This document shows positions 1-9,115 of a DNA stretch of 64,000 bases, piece by piece. The position numbers and the translations under genes were made by a program. Source of the stretch: Winslowiella toletana (GTDB taxonomy: Bacteria > Pseudomonadota > Gammaproteobacteria > Enterobacterales > Enterobacteriaceae); contig NZ_JAGGMQ010000001.1 of assembly GCF_017875465.1 (NCBI RefSeq), forward strand, positions 2,232,001 to 2,296,000, given 5' to 3'. Within the stretch, counting starts at the first letter, position 1, and each line of letters begins with the position of its first letter. Below the pieces are notes generated by a model. It searched no databases. It saw nothing but the letters and a program-made list of their open reading frames with translations, and was not told the origin of the DNA.

Positions 1-1074
1 CTCTCCCTGTTCACCATCTCTGACCAACAGGCTGGGCCAGATCTCAGCCTGCACCCCGGCGGCCACCGCACGACTCAGCTCTGCGGCTCCACTTCCCAGC
101 CACAGCGCGCCCTGACGCGCCGCCAGCGCGGCAAGGCGTGCATCCGCACCATAACGGCACCAGCAGATGCTGACGGCAATCAGGGCGCCTTCATCTTTCA
201 GGCTCATGCTTCGGGAAGCATCATTCAGCGCCGGCAAGCGGTCGTCAGGGAAGGCCAGCGCAAAGAGCGTGTAACAGGTACGATAAATCAGCTGCTGGCG
301 ATAGTGCCAGATATCCAGTTCAGGCTGCCGCCGCGCAATGGCTTCCGCCAGCAGCAGTAAAGGACGCAGCCCGAAGCGATGGTAATAAGGGCCTTCAATA
401 TAGTACCCATCCGGAGAAAACAGCCCGTCCAGCTGGGCAAAAAATCCGCCGCTCTTGCTGTCGCCCGCCAGTCCATACAACGACTTATCAACCAGTTGCT
501 GATCGTTCAGCACATAGCCACAAATCGCCACCGCCGCCACTGACCATAAACCATGGTTATGCACAATATCGAAGGTATCCGCATGCAGCGTCATCGCTTC
601 CAGCGCCATCAGTCGCAACAGATTTTCTTCGATATGCTGGCGATCGTCGGCGTTCAGGGTGGAAATAATGCAATGATAGCCTTCAGCGGCATACAGCAAG
701 AACATATGCTCATTCAGGGTCTGATGAAACAGGCGGCCAGGGGGATTGGTATCACGGCTGGTGGCGCTGCCCAGTTGCGGGTAGCAATCGGCATAACCTG
801 TTAGCAGCGTCAGCGCCGCATCACGATAGCGTTGATCGTCGGTAATCAGCCACAGCCGCCCGGCCTGATTAATAATCTGGTAATTCAGTTTATGGCGGCT
901 ATGTTCTGGGCCACCCGCTTCACCGTGCCCCGGGATTTCCAGCGGCTGTTGCAGCCAGTGATTAAGTTGCTCAATCTGCTGATTAAGGCTTCGCCCCAAA
1001 AGTGAGTTAGTGCCCACTTCCTTTCTGAAGCTATCCAGATCAGCATGATCAATTAATAACGGTTGCCAGCTCAT
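1..1074 (-). CDS. PL17-like alginate/oligouronate lyase (heparinase II/III fold), C-terminus outside window
   Basis: The reading frame is open from the ATG at 1074 to the window edge, so about 358 N-terminal residues are visible and the end is missing. Motifs fit the PL17 / heparinase II-III lyase family: a toroid domain with an H-N-H-G-L-W segment and, later, a GPYYHRFGLRP stretch of the kind that carries the catalytic Tyr/His in PL17 exo-oligoalginate lyases. There is no signal peptide, so the enzyme is probably cytoplasmic and would cut imported unsaturated oligouronides to monomers. It overlaps the upstream lyase gene by ATGA, and GGAG precedes the start, so the two are co-translated. Substrate (alginate, glucuronan or another uronan) cannot be told from sequence alone. 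Confidence 0.75.
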   Translation of the reverse strand, partial: MSWQPLLIDHADLDSFRKEVGTNSLLGRSLNQQIEQLNHWLQQPLEIPGHGEAGGPEHSRHKLNYQIINQAGRLWLITDDQRYRDAALTLLTGYADCYPQLGSATSRDTNPPGRLFHQTLNEHMFLLYAAEGYHCIISTLNADDRQHIEENLLRLMALEAMTLHADTFDIVHNHGLWSVAAVAICGYVLNDQQLVDKSLYGLAGDSKSGGFFAQLDGLFSPDGYYIEGPYYHRFGLRPLLLLAEAIARRQPELDIWHYRQQLIYRTCYTLFALAFPDDRLPALNDASRSMSLKDEGALIAVSICWCRYGADARLAALAARQGALWLGSGAAELSRAVAAGVQAEIWPSLLVRDGEQGE

Positions 1075-2366
1075 CGTTTTTTCTCCAGTGATTGCCAGTG
1101 CGGTTGCGACAGCAGCCAGGTCTCACGCTGCGCCTGAATCACCGCGCCACGTTCAACGTCCTGCTCGTAACCCTTCTGCGTATTGCCGCTGTTAAATTGC
1201 GCCTGCTGAATTAGCCGCTGGTAACGGCTGTCGTGCAGACGATTATCGGCCAGTGACAACAATGGAATTAAACGCACGCTGACACGATCGAGAGATTTGT
1301 ATGGCCAGGTGCGCGCATCTCTGGTGTATGGCGCCATAAAGTCCAGCGCGCGGATAATGCCCGCCTGTTTTGCATTCTGGTAATGCCATAAATCTCCGGC
1401 ATCAGCCTTCGTCGCCAGTTCCGCCAGCGCGGTCAGCGCTTGCAGATTGAAATAGCTGTAGTGAAAAGAGCGGGTGCGCGCCAGCTCTGCTGGCTGCGAG
1501 CCATCGGCCGCCAGCTGATACGCCAGCTTGCTTTCCGCCAGCGTCACCATCTGTTTTATCAGCGCCGGTTGTTGCAGATACCAGGCGATACCCGCCACCT
1601 GTACGGCATACCAGTTACCATGGTTGTTTTTGGCCTGCGCCTCTTTTTTTGCCAGCTTGCTGGTCTGCAACCAGTGCAGATAGGCTGTCATCCACTGCTG
1701 CATTGCCTGCTCGTCGCTGGCTTTCCAGCCTGGCGCCTGGCGCAGCATAATCAGAGAATCAACAATCCGCGTCGCAAAGTAACGCCCGTCCAGCACCCCC
1801 GATGAACGTCCGTCAGCCACGCCAGGTACGCCTTGCGCGAAATTAAGGTTGGGATTCATCCGCGTTTGCGGCGCAATAAACCAGTGATGCAGCTGAGCAA
1901 TAGCTTTGTCGGCATAACGTTGCTCGCCGGAGAAGTACCAGGCCAGAGTCAGCGCCTGTACATCAGCAGTAAATGCCGCCAGCCGCACCCCGTCTGACTG
2001 CTGGTTTTTACTGGCCGGATTAACTTCACCGTCACGACGCACCCATGGCAGGCCATCGCCTTTACTGTCATCAGGCCACCAGTAGGCGCTGAGACTAAGA
2101 TAGTCATGCTTTGACCCACTGGCTGGCGTCATGCCTTTATCAGTGACGCTCATCAGCGGATGTTGCAGGGCTTTATCCGCCTGGCGCTGTAACGCCTGCC
2201 AGGCTTCAATCGTCTGTACCGGAGCCTGATGCTGCGCCAGCTGTTGCCTGACCGTGGCAATCTGCGTATCCATCAGAAAGGCCAGCGCATCAGCGCGCGC
2301 CGGCAAGCTGGCGCATAACATCAGCCACAGCGAGCAGAGTAAACCGCGGCTTATCCTGTTTCTCAT
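1071..2366 (-). CDS. Secreted alginate-lyase-family polysaccharide lyase (PL5/PL38-like)
   Basis: Predicted 431 residues. I chose the ATG at 2366 rather than the upstream in-frame ATG at 2453 because AGGAGA lies 7 nt before it and the protein then begins with a clean signal peptide (positive MRNRISRG, hydrophobic core, cleavage near ARADA). The mature part has features of the alginate_lyase (PF05426) fold: a YWWPDD segment near the front, a central KNNHGNWY motif (Asn-His catalytic region) and a later RSFHYSYFNL stretch. Such enzymes cleave polyuronates by beta-elimination in the periplasm. It is the first gene of a two-lyase operon divergent from a symporter. Family-level call is firm; PL5 versus PL38 and alginate versus glucuronan specificity are uncertain. 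Confidence 0.75.
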   Translation of the reverse strand: MRNRISRGLLCSLWLMLCASLPARADALAFLMDTQIATVRQQLAQHQAPVQTIEAWQALQRQADKALQHPLMSVTDKGMTPASGSKHDYLSLSAYWWPDDSKGDGLPWVRRDGEVNPASKNQQSDGVRLAAFTADVQALTLAWYFSGEQRYADKAIAQLHHWFIAPQTRMNPNLNFAQGVPGVADGRSSGVLDGRYFATRIVDSLIMLRQAPGWKASDEQAMQQWMTAYLHWLQTSKLAKKEAQAKNNHGNWYAVQVAGIAWYLQQPALIKQMVTLAESKLAYQLAADGSQPAELARTRSFHYSYFNLQALTALAELATKADAGDLWHYQNAKQAGIIRALDFMAPYTRDARTWPYKSLDRVSVRLIPLLSLADNRLHDSRYQRLIQQAQFNSGNTQKGYEQDVERGAVIQAQRETWLLSQPHWQSLEKKR

Positions 2367-2406
2367 CACTCTTCTCCTGAGAATGTAGGTTTCCTGAATA
2401 TCGTCT

Positions 2407-2431
2407 GTTTTATTAGTAATACAAATAAAAC
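2407..2431. promoter_or_regulatory. Operator-like inverted repeat in the lyase/symporter divergent region
   Basis: GTTTTATT and AATAAAAC form perfect 8-bp half-sites separated by 9 bp, 41 bp upstream of the lyase start. Its position between divergent uronan genes suggests a regulator site. The A/T-rich half-sites recall KdgR-type boxes, but that link is inference. The rest of the 257-bp divergent region (2367-2623) shows no gene. Confidence 0.3.
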
Positions 2432-2623
2432 TTTTCGCTGGAAAATCTGCCATAGCATTTTCAGAAATGCCACGCAGGACACGCAGTAAATCCGGTGTTA
2501 TTGAAGCCGGTCACAAATTAAGCAGATTCTTTTTGTTTTACTCTGGTAATACTTTTACAAATTATCCGTAAGCTAAATCTGGTCATACAAAAACATTACT
2601 GACCCTACAAAGAGAAGAACGCT

Positions 2624-4411
2624 ATGGATCTCAATACAATCGTGATGATCGGCTACTTCATACTGATGATCATCATAAGCTATGCATTCAAGAAGATGGG
2701 CACCGGATCCTCCAGCCACTACTTCCGTGGTGGTGGCCGCATGCTGTGGTGGATGGTCGGTGCAACCGCCTTTATGGTGCAGTTTAGCGCCTGGACCTTT
2801 ACCGGCGCGGCTGGACAGGCTTATCGCTACGGTTTTAACGTGATTACCGTATTCCTCGGTAATGTGTTTGGTTACATCATGGCGTGGTACTGGTTTGCGA
2901 CCCGCTTTCGCCAGATGCGCGTCGATACCCCGACGGAGGCAATTAACCATCGTTTTGGCCGCATCAATGAGCAGTTTTTCACCTGGATGCTGATTCCGCT
3001 CAGTATCCTGAGTGCCGGCGTCTGGCTTAACAGCCTGGCAGTGTTTGCCAGTGCGGTATTTAAGTATGACGTGACACTGACATTGTGGATCACCGGTATT
3101 GTCGTGCTACTGATTTCCCTGCTTAGCGGCGCCTGGGGCGTGGTCGCCAGCGACTTTGTGCAGACGCTGGTAGTGGCGCTGATTTCGGTGGTCTGTGCGG
3201 TGGTGGCGCTGATTAAAGTCGGCGGCCCGGTCAATCTGGTCACACAATTTCCATCCGGCTTTATCACCGGTCCGGACGTTGGCCCACACTATATTTCGCT
3301 GCTGTTTGTCTGCTTTATCTTCTTCTTTATTAAGCAGGTGCAGAGCATTAACAACATGCAGGATTGTTACCGCTTTTTAACCGCTAAAGACAGTGTAAAT
3401 GCCAAAAAAGCGGCGCTGTTTGCCCTGGTGCTGATGTTTTTCGGTACGCTGATCTGGTTTATCCCGCCGTGGGCAGTGGCGATACTCTATCCTGATGCCG
3501 CCAGCGCGCACCCGGAGCTGGGTAAAAATGCCACCGATGCGGTCTATCTGATATTTGCCGAACGCGCAATGCCGCTGGGAACTGTCGGCCTGCTGATGGC
3601 GGGCCTGTTCTCAGCCACCATGTCATCAATGGATGCGGCGTTAAACCGCAACTCAGGCATCTTTGTGCGTAGCTTCTGGACGCCGATTATCAACCGCAAC
3701 CAGCCGCGCAGTGAAAACTACCAGCTGCGTGTCGGACAAATCGTCTGTGTGGTCAACGGCATTCTGGTGATCCTGGTTGCGCAGTATATGCATACCATGC
3801 AGACCTTTAGCCTGTTTGATCTGATGATCAAGGTAGGCACCCTGTTACAAGCGCCAATTATCGTGCCGCTGTTCTTTGGTATGTTTATTCGCCGCGTCCC
3901 CGACTGGTCAGCCTGGGTCACCGTACTGTTTGGCCTGTTTGTTTCATGGGTGATTAGCCACTGGTTTACCGCGACCGATGTGGCGGCACTGCTGGGGATG
4001 ACGCCAACCGCGCGTGAAATTAACGATCTCTCGGCAATGTGGAATATCTTCTCGCATCTGGTGTTTACCGGCGGCTTCTTCTGTCTGACCACCCTGTTCT
4101 GGCGTCCCGATGCCCGTTCCGCGCGCCAGAAAGCGGTTTCCAGCTTCTTCGCGACCATGGAGCAACCGGTGTGTGCGGAAGAGGATCAGGATGAGTTTGA
4201 TCGTATGCAGCGCGATAAGATCGGCAAGATCTCAATGATGATGGGGGCCGGTCTGATGTTGCTGATTCTGGTGCCCAATCCGCTGTGGGGACGCCTGCTG
4301 TTCCTCGCCTGTGCGCTGACCATTGTGCTGTTTGGCTGGCTGCTGTATCGCAGCGCCAGCAAAAAACCGCAGCCAGCCGATCCGGACTCGCTGGCTGAAC
4401 AACGTCGTTAA
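2624..4411 (+). CDS. Sodium:solute symporter (SSS/SLC5 family), probable oligouronide importer
   Basis: A 595-residue inner-membrane protein with about 13-14 hydrophobic segments and SSS-family (PF00474) signatures: an N-terminal helix, the YFRGGGRMLWW and FTGAAGQAYRYG region, and a long hydrophilic loop near residues 505-535 before the last helices. RBS AAAGAG precedes the ATG. SSS transporters such as ToaA/B/C import unsaturated oligosaccharides in Vibrio alginate loci, and this gene is divergent from two polysaccharide lyases, so the same role is inferred here. Length is somewhat above the 500-550 usual for the family because of the C-terminal extension. Confidence 0.8.
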   Translation: MDLNTIVMIGYFILMIIISYAFKKMGTGSSSHYFRGGGRMLWWMVGATAFMVQFSAWTFTGAAGQAYRYGFNVITVFLGNVFGYIMAWYWFATRFRQMRVDTPTEAINHRFGRINEQFFTWMLIPLSILSAGVWLNSLAVFASAVFKYDVTLTLWITGIVVLLISLLSGAWGVVASDFVQTLVVALISVVCAVVALIKVGGPVNLVTQFPSGFITGPDVGPHYISLLFVCFIFFFIKQVQSINNMQDCYRFLTAKDSVNAKKAALFALVLMFFGTLIWFIPPWAVAILYPDAASAHPELGKNATDAVYLIFAERAMPLGTVGLLMAGLFSATMSSMDAALNRNSGIFVRSFWTPIINRNQPRSENYQLRVGQIVCVVNGILVILVAQYMHTMQTFSLFDLMIKVGTLLQAPIIVPLFFGMFIRRVPDWSAWVTVLFGLFVSWVISHWFTATDVAALLGMTPTAREINDLSAMWNIFSHLVFTGGFFCLTTLFWRPDARSARQKAVSSFFATMEQPVCAEEDQDEFDRMQRDKIGKISMMMGAGLMLLILVPNPLWGRLLFLACALTIVLFGWLLYRSASKKPQPADPDSLAEQRR

Positions 4412-4428
4412 TGCGGTTAATCATTACA

Positions 4429-4463
4429 CCAGCCGCAGGGAAGACTTTCTCCCCTGCGGCTGG
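4429..4463 (+). terminator. Hairpin downstream of the symporter
   Basis: A perfect 12-bp stem (CCAGCCGCAGGG / CCCTGCGGCTGG) with an 11-nt loop starts 17 bp after the stop codon. It lacks a strong U-tract. The remaining gap to 4958 is A/T-rich, with no gene seen; it should hold the promoter of the esterase. Confidence 0.55.
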
Positions 4464-4958
4464 CAGCGGAAAAACCGGAAATAATCATCAGCCCCTCATT
4501 AACACCGACGAAAATAAGGATAATTTCGGCTAAAACGGCACGCTTAATTGTCTGATGAGATTAATTTTCAAATATTCCCCGACTGAGAACAGTAATAACC
4601 ACCAGCATCTGAAAATGCTGCTGTAGCGTTAAGATGCAGGCGATTAATATACCTCGCTAATTGCTCTTTTCTCCCCCTCACCTCAATTGTGACGGCGTGT
4701 GCCGCGATGAATGTCGTCGGCAGCTAAATTTTAAAAACAGATTATAATTATCACTATAATCGCCGCGATAAAATTTGACTTAATAATAAAAAAGCCCATT
4801 GGGGCATAATCTGAAACTGACGAAAACCGCTGGCAAAAACTGGACGAATTAGTTCAAACCAGGCAATGCTTTACTTAGCCGCGACAACGAAAAGCGCCAA
4901 ACCCATTTTCGTTTGCAGCTCACCTGTGCTAACTAAATAAAACTCTTCAGGACTGCCT

Positions 4959-5837
4959 ATGAAAACTGAAATAATTAACATCTGGCCATTTGGTGATGCA
5001 CCAGGCGCCAGTGATTCGCGCGCGCAGCCGCAGATTGTCGATCTGGCTAAACTGTATGAGCCACACGATCGCGCGGCGACTGGCGTTCGTTGTCCAGAAA
5101 TCGCGCTGTGGCATCCTGAAGAGTCGAATGGCATTACCCTGCTGGTTGCGCCCGGAGGCGGCTACCAGCGCATTATGATCGACAAGGAAGGCAGTGCGCT
5201 GGCAACCTTTTTCACCGCAATGGGCTATACACTGGCGGTGATGACCTATCGTCTGCCCGGCGATGGCCATCACGAAGGCGCCGACGCGCCGCTGGCCGAT
5301 GCGCAGCGTGCAGTTCGGGTGCTGCGCGACCGTGCTCAGCTGGGCTTAAATGGCAAGCGTATTGTGATGATGGGCTTCTCTGCTGGTGGTCATGTTGCCG
5401 CCAGCCTTGGCACCCGCTTTGGTGAAAAAACCTATCCGACGCAGGATGCCGCCGATAGCCGCTCACCGCGCCCGGACGCACTGGTGCTGGTCTATCCGGT
5501 GATCAGTATGCGCGACGGCCTCGCCCATGAAGGCTCCCGTGAACGCTTGCTGGGCGCGCATCCGGATAACGAACGGGTAGAGGATTACTCGCTGGAAACG
5601 CGGGTGAAGGGCGATACCCCGCAAACCCTGCTGATCCATGCGGTCGATGATCCCGCAGTGTCAGTGAATAACAGCATGGTGTTTTTCACCGCGCTACGTC
5701 AGTGCGAGGTGCCGGTTGAACTGCACTTCTATGAAAAGGGTGGTCACGGATTTGGTATTCGCGGCGTGGCCGATCTGCCGCTGGCCAGCTGGCCGATGCT
5801 GGTCACCGAGTGGTTGCGATCAAGGGTGTGGGCATAA
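4959..5837 (+). CDS. Alpha/beta-hydrolase carbohydrate (acetyl) esterase
   Basis: 292 residues, no signal peptide. The alpha/beta-hydrolase elements are all present: an oxyanion GGG turn in VAPGGGYQR, the nucleophile elbow GFSAGGH, the acid in HAVDDPAVSV and the catalytic His in GGHGFGI. These fit the BD-FAE/Axe-type esterases that remove acetyl groups from plant or bacterial polysaccharides. CAGGA precedes the ATG. Next to uronan lyases and an oligosaccharide symporter, removal of O-acetyl groups from imported uronides is a reasonable inference; the actual substrate is unknown. Confidence 0.75.
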   Translation: MKTEIINIWPFGDAPGASDSRAQPQIVDLAKLYEPHDRAATGVRCPEIALWHPEESNGITLLVAPGGGYQRIMIDKEGSALATFFTAMGYTLAVMTYRLPGDGHHEGADAPLADAQRAVRVLRDRAQLGLNGKRIVMMGFSAGGHVAASLGTRFGEKTYPTQDAADSRSPRPDALVLVYPVISMRDGLAHEGSRERLLGAHPDNERVEDYSLETRVKGDTPQTLLIHAVDDPAVSVNNSMVFFTALRQCEVPVELHFYEKGGHGFGIRGVADLPLASWPMLVTEWLRSRVWA

Positions 5838-5848
5838 TTGAAAGCAGG

Positions 5849-5878
5849 CTCAGGGGCGATATCATCATCGCCCCTGAG
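5849..5878. terminator. Shared terminator between the convergent esterase and yhjJ genes
   Basis: A perfect 12-bp stem (CTCAGGGGCGAT / ATCGCCCCTGAG) with a 6-nt loop fills the 51-bp space between convergent stop codons, so it can end transcripts from both sides. Confidence 0.65.
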
Positions 5879-5888
5879 AGAAAAACAA

Positions 5889-7385
5889 TCAGGATTGTGG
5901 CGCCGGAATATCAGAAACCTCAGGCTTGATTTCATCAGCCTGCACTGGCGTGGTTTTCGCTTCTGGCGGCGTCATAATCCGCTGCCAGCTATCCTGCAGG
6001 GATTTAATATTGGTTTCGGCTTCACCCTGCGGCTGCATCAGCACCATTGTCAGCTCCTGCGTCAGTTGCTGGCGCAGTTCCTGATTCATCATCGGCAGGG
6101 TTAACTGCGATAAAAACGTCTGGCGCAATTTCTGATACTGCTCGGGAGCAATATCCACCACACCGTTTTGCTGTGAACGCAGACGTTGACTCATCAGCAC
6201 ATCGGTATTGGTGCGCGCATAGGTGGCAAACAGCTTATTCAGTTCAGAGGTTTTCTGCGCCATTAACGCGTCAAACTCCTCCTGCGGCAAACCATTATCA
6301 CGAATATTCGCCAGCTCACGCGCAATCAGGTTCATATTGTTCTGCAATGTGGCATTGCCTGAATCCATATTAATGCCACATTGCGCACGCTGATACAGCA
6401 CGCGGCAATCGAAGCCAACCTGCACGCCCTGCGCTTTACTGTCGCTCAGCACGCGCTGGACATGCCAGAACAGCGCTTCACGCGCCAGATCGCTCTGCCA
6501 GTAACGCGCCAGGTTCTGCGAATCGCGAATCGGCTGCCATGGGGTGTCCCATACCAGCGACAGGCGATCCTGGCTGACATTGTTATTCACCAGATTCACC
6601 GGCTGATGCGGTAATGGTGAAAGCGTCGGCATTGGCGCTGGCGTTTCGCGTTTCCCCTCCAGCGAGGAGAATGTTTTGTTGATCTGTTCTGACAGGCTGC
6701 GGCTGTCAACATTGCCAACCACAAACAGCGTCATTGCATCCGGGGTATACCACTGTTTATAAAAGCTGTTTAGCTGCGTGATATCGATCGGCGCTTTGGC
6801 CGGTTCAGACGGATCATGAGCCAGCATCAGCGAGCCTTGCAGACGATAGCGCCACCACACATCCTGCGGATTAGCCGGATGGGTAGCAATTGGATCATCG
6901 GCGCCGATCGCCGTATTGACCACCTGATCGTTGATGGTCATTTTACCGGCGGTGGCGGCCAGCCAGCTCAGCGCTTCTTTCACCACTTCCGGACGGTTAT
7001 TCGGCAGGCTGAGGTTATAAATGGTGAAGTCATAGGACGTCAGCGCCGGCGGCAGGGGGCGGCTGGGATCGATACTCTGTTGCCACAGGGCGCGCTGCTG
7101 AGCGGTATCCAGCGCGGTATTATGCACCAGCGCCAGACGTGGTAATAAATGGCTGAATCCGACCTGCTGGGCATTCTCCACCAGCGATCCGGTATTCACC
7201 AGTAATCGAATTTCAATTCTGTCGCTGGGGCGCTGCGGAGTGGTGAGCACCTGCCAGGTCAATCCGTTGTTTAATTTTCCCTGCTGCCAGGCAGGATCGG
7301 GTTGTAGTGTTTCAGCCTGCACCGTACTACTGACAGCTGCCAGCAACACCCCACCAACCAAAAGACGCATTATGGTGCCCTGCAT
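5889..7385 (-). CDS. yhjJ: YhjJ, periplasmic M16-family peptidase-like protein (probably catalytically dead)
   Basis: 498 residues, the same length as E. coli YhjJ, with a signal peptide ending near VQAE and the conserved LQPDPAWQQG start of the mature protein. Two M16 (pitrilysin/insulinase) domains follow. The zinc-binding HxxEH motif expected in the first domain is replaced by HLLPR, so metal-dependent proteolysis is unlikely. AGGGG lies 5 nt before the chosen ATG. Gene order with dctA matches E. coli. Physiological role is unknown in the family. Confidence 0.9.
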   Translation of the reverse strand: MQGTIMRLLVGGVLLAAVSSTVQAETLQPDPAWQQGKLNNGLTWQVLTTPQRPSDRIEIRLLVNTGSLVENAQQVGFSHLLPRLALVHNTALDTAQQRALWQQSIDPSRPLPPALTSYDFTIYNLSLPNNRPEVVKEALSWLAATAGKMTINDQVVNTAIGADDPIATHPANPQDVWWRYRLQGSLMLAHDPSEPAKAPIDITQLNSFYKQWYTPDAMTLFVVGNVDSRSLSEQINKTFSSLEGKRETPAPMPTLSPLPHQPVNLVNNNVSQDRLSLVWDTPWQPIRDSQNLARYWQSDLAREALFWHVQRVLSDSKAQGVQVGFDCRVLYQRAQCGINMDSGNATLQNNMNLIARELANIRDNGLPQEEFDALMAQKTSELNKLFATYARTNTDVLMSQRLRSQQNGVVDIAPEQYQKLRQTFLSQLTLPMMNQELRQQLTQELTMVLMQPQGEAETNIKSLQDSWQRIMTPPEAKTTPVQADEIKPEVSDIPAPQS

Positions 7386-7570
7386 GTGAACCCCTACTCA
7401 ATCACAAACCAATAATAATCACTGGCGCTCCGCACTTGCCGTTATCATTACGTTGAATAATAAGGGGAAGCCGCTGCGTTTAAGAGAATAAATTCTTAGA
7501 CCACGCATTGGCGGAGTTGTCGCGCAACGAAGTGAAATATCATAAAAAAAACTAATTGGGGATTATTATG

Positions 7571-7609
7571 CAAATACCCGCAGCAAGGGCAAGCTACTGC
7601 GGGCATTTG
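7571..7609 (-). terminator. Intrinsic terminator downstream of dctA
   Basis: On the minus strand a 13-bp stem (CAAATGCCCGCAG paired with CTGCGGGTATTTG, one G-U) with a 13-nt loop lies about 40 bp after the dctA stop; an A/T-rich segment with a run of seven T follows further on. Confidence 0.7.
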
Positions 7610-7648
7610 AGGGACTTTTTAGTTGAATTAGTCGCTAAGTGCGTTATT

Positions 7649-8923
7649 TCAGGCCGCTTTTTGCTGTTTCGCAGTGGATGACAGCGTCTCTTTCATCTGG
7701 TTTTCGTCCAGCTGACCGACCCATTTTGACACAAACACTGTCGCCACGCCGTTACCTACCAGGTTGGTTAGCGCACGCGCTTCAGACATAAAACGGTCAA
7801 TGCCGAGGATTAATGCCAGACCCGCGACCGGCAGATGTCCAACCGCAGAGAGTGTCGCCGCCAGCACAATAAATCCGCTACCAGTGACCCCGGCCGCCCC
7901 TTTCGATGACAGCAGCAGCACCACCAGTAAGGTGATTTGGTGGATAATATCCATATGGCTGTTGGTGGCCTGCGCAATAAACACCGCGGCCATAGTCAGA
8001 TAGATCGAGGTGCCATCGAGGTTAAACGAGTACCCCGTTGGGATAACCAGGCCCACCACTGACTTCTTACAGCCCAGACGCTCCATCTTTTCCAGCATAC
8101 GCGGCAGCGCTGACTCGGAAGAGGATGTCCCCAGCACGATCAACAGTTCCTCTTTGATGTAGCCGATAAACTTGAAGATATTAAAGCCGATATAACGCGA
8201 GATCAGCCCCAGCACCACCACCACAAACAGCACACAGGTAATATAGAAGCAGATAATCAGCTGGCCGAGCTGCACCAGAGAACCGACGCCATATTTACCG
8301 ATGGTAAAGGCCATCGCCCCGAAGGCGCCGATGGGCGCCAGGCGCATAATCATATTGATAATGCCGAAGATCACCCGGGAGAAGTTGTCGATAAAGTTGA
8401 AGATCATCGTACCTTTATCGCCAAGGCGATGCAGGGCGAAACCAAACATAATGGCGAACAGCAGCACCTGCAGAATGTTACCGCTGGCAAAGGCGCCAAT
8501 CACGCTGCCGGGAATAATATCCAGCAGGAAGGGGATTACCCCTTGCGACTCGGCCTGCTGGGCATAGACCGCTACCGCTTTAGCATCAAGCGTGGCCGGA
8601 TCGACATTCATGCCAACACCCGGCTGCACCACATTGACCACCACCAGGCCGATAATCAGTGCGATGGTGCTGACGATTTCAAAATAGAGCAGCGCTACGG
8701 CGCCGGTGCGCCCTACCGCCTTCATGCTTTCCATGCCCGCGATGCCGGTGACGACGGTGCAAAAGATAACTGGCGCGATGATCATTTTAATCAATTTAAC
8801 AAAGGCGTCACCTAAGGGTTTCATTTGCGCGCCCAGCTCCGGATAGAAGTGGCCGAGCAGAATACCCACTGCGATTGCAGTTAATACTTGAAAGTACAGG
8901 CTTTTGAACAGGGATCTTTTCAT
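7649..8923 (-). CDS. dctA: C4-dicarboxylate:cation symporter DctA
   Basis: 424 residues, near-identical in pattern to E. coli DctA (428). It belongs to the DAACS family: inner-membrane glutamate-transporter fold with the serine-rich [12 protein letters not shown] re-entrant loop and the [12 protein letters not shown] and [10 protein letters not shown] segments that form the substrate site. It imports succinate, fumarate, malate and orotate under aerobic conditions. It has its own upstream gap of 213 bp (8924-9115 within it) and a terminator, so it is a single-gene transcript. The C-terminus is shorter and differs from E. coli, as is usual between genera. Confidence 0.95.
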   Translation of the reverse strand: MKRSLFKSLYFQVLTAIAVGILLGHFYPELGAQMKPLGDAFVKLIKMIIAPVIFCTVVTGIAGMESMKAVGRTGAVALLYFEIVSTIALIIGLVVVNVVQPGVGMNVDPATLDAKAVAVYAQQAESQGVIPFLLDIIPGSVIGAFASGNILQVLLFAIMFGFALHRLGDKGTMIFNFIDNFSRVIFGIINMIMRLAPIGAFGAMAFTIGKYGVGSLVQLGQLIICFYITCVLFVVVVLGLISRYIGFNIFKFIGYIKEELLIVLGTSSSESALPRMLEKMERLGCKKSVVGLVIPTGYSFNLDGTSIYLTMAAVFIAQATNSHMDIIHQITLLVVLLLSSKGAAGVTGSGFIVLAATLSAVGHLPVAGLALILGIDRFMSEARALTNLVGNGVATVFVSKWVGQLDENQMKETLSSTAKQQKAA

Positions 8924-9115
8924 AAAGGCGTTTCCGTTAACGGCTGTTTATGCGATTCACATCGCTATCATTAGAATTGTACGACAGCGCGGAAAGTAAC
9001 ATCGGGTTAACAGTATTAATATGTCCCGACTCACGTTGCGGAAATCATAATTAATTAATATGAACTGAAACGCTTCAGCAGAGGGTTTTGTAACTTTTGA
9101 TACCGCTTAATGCGG

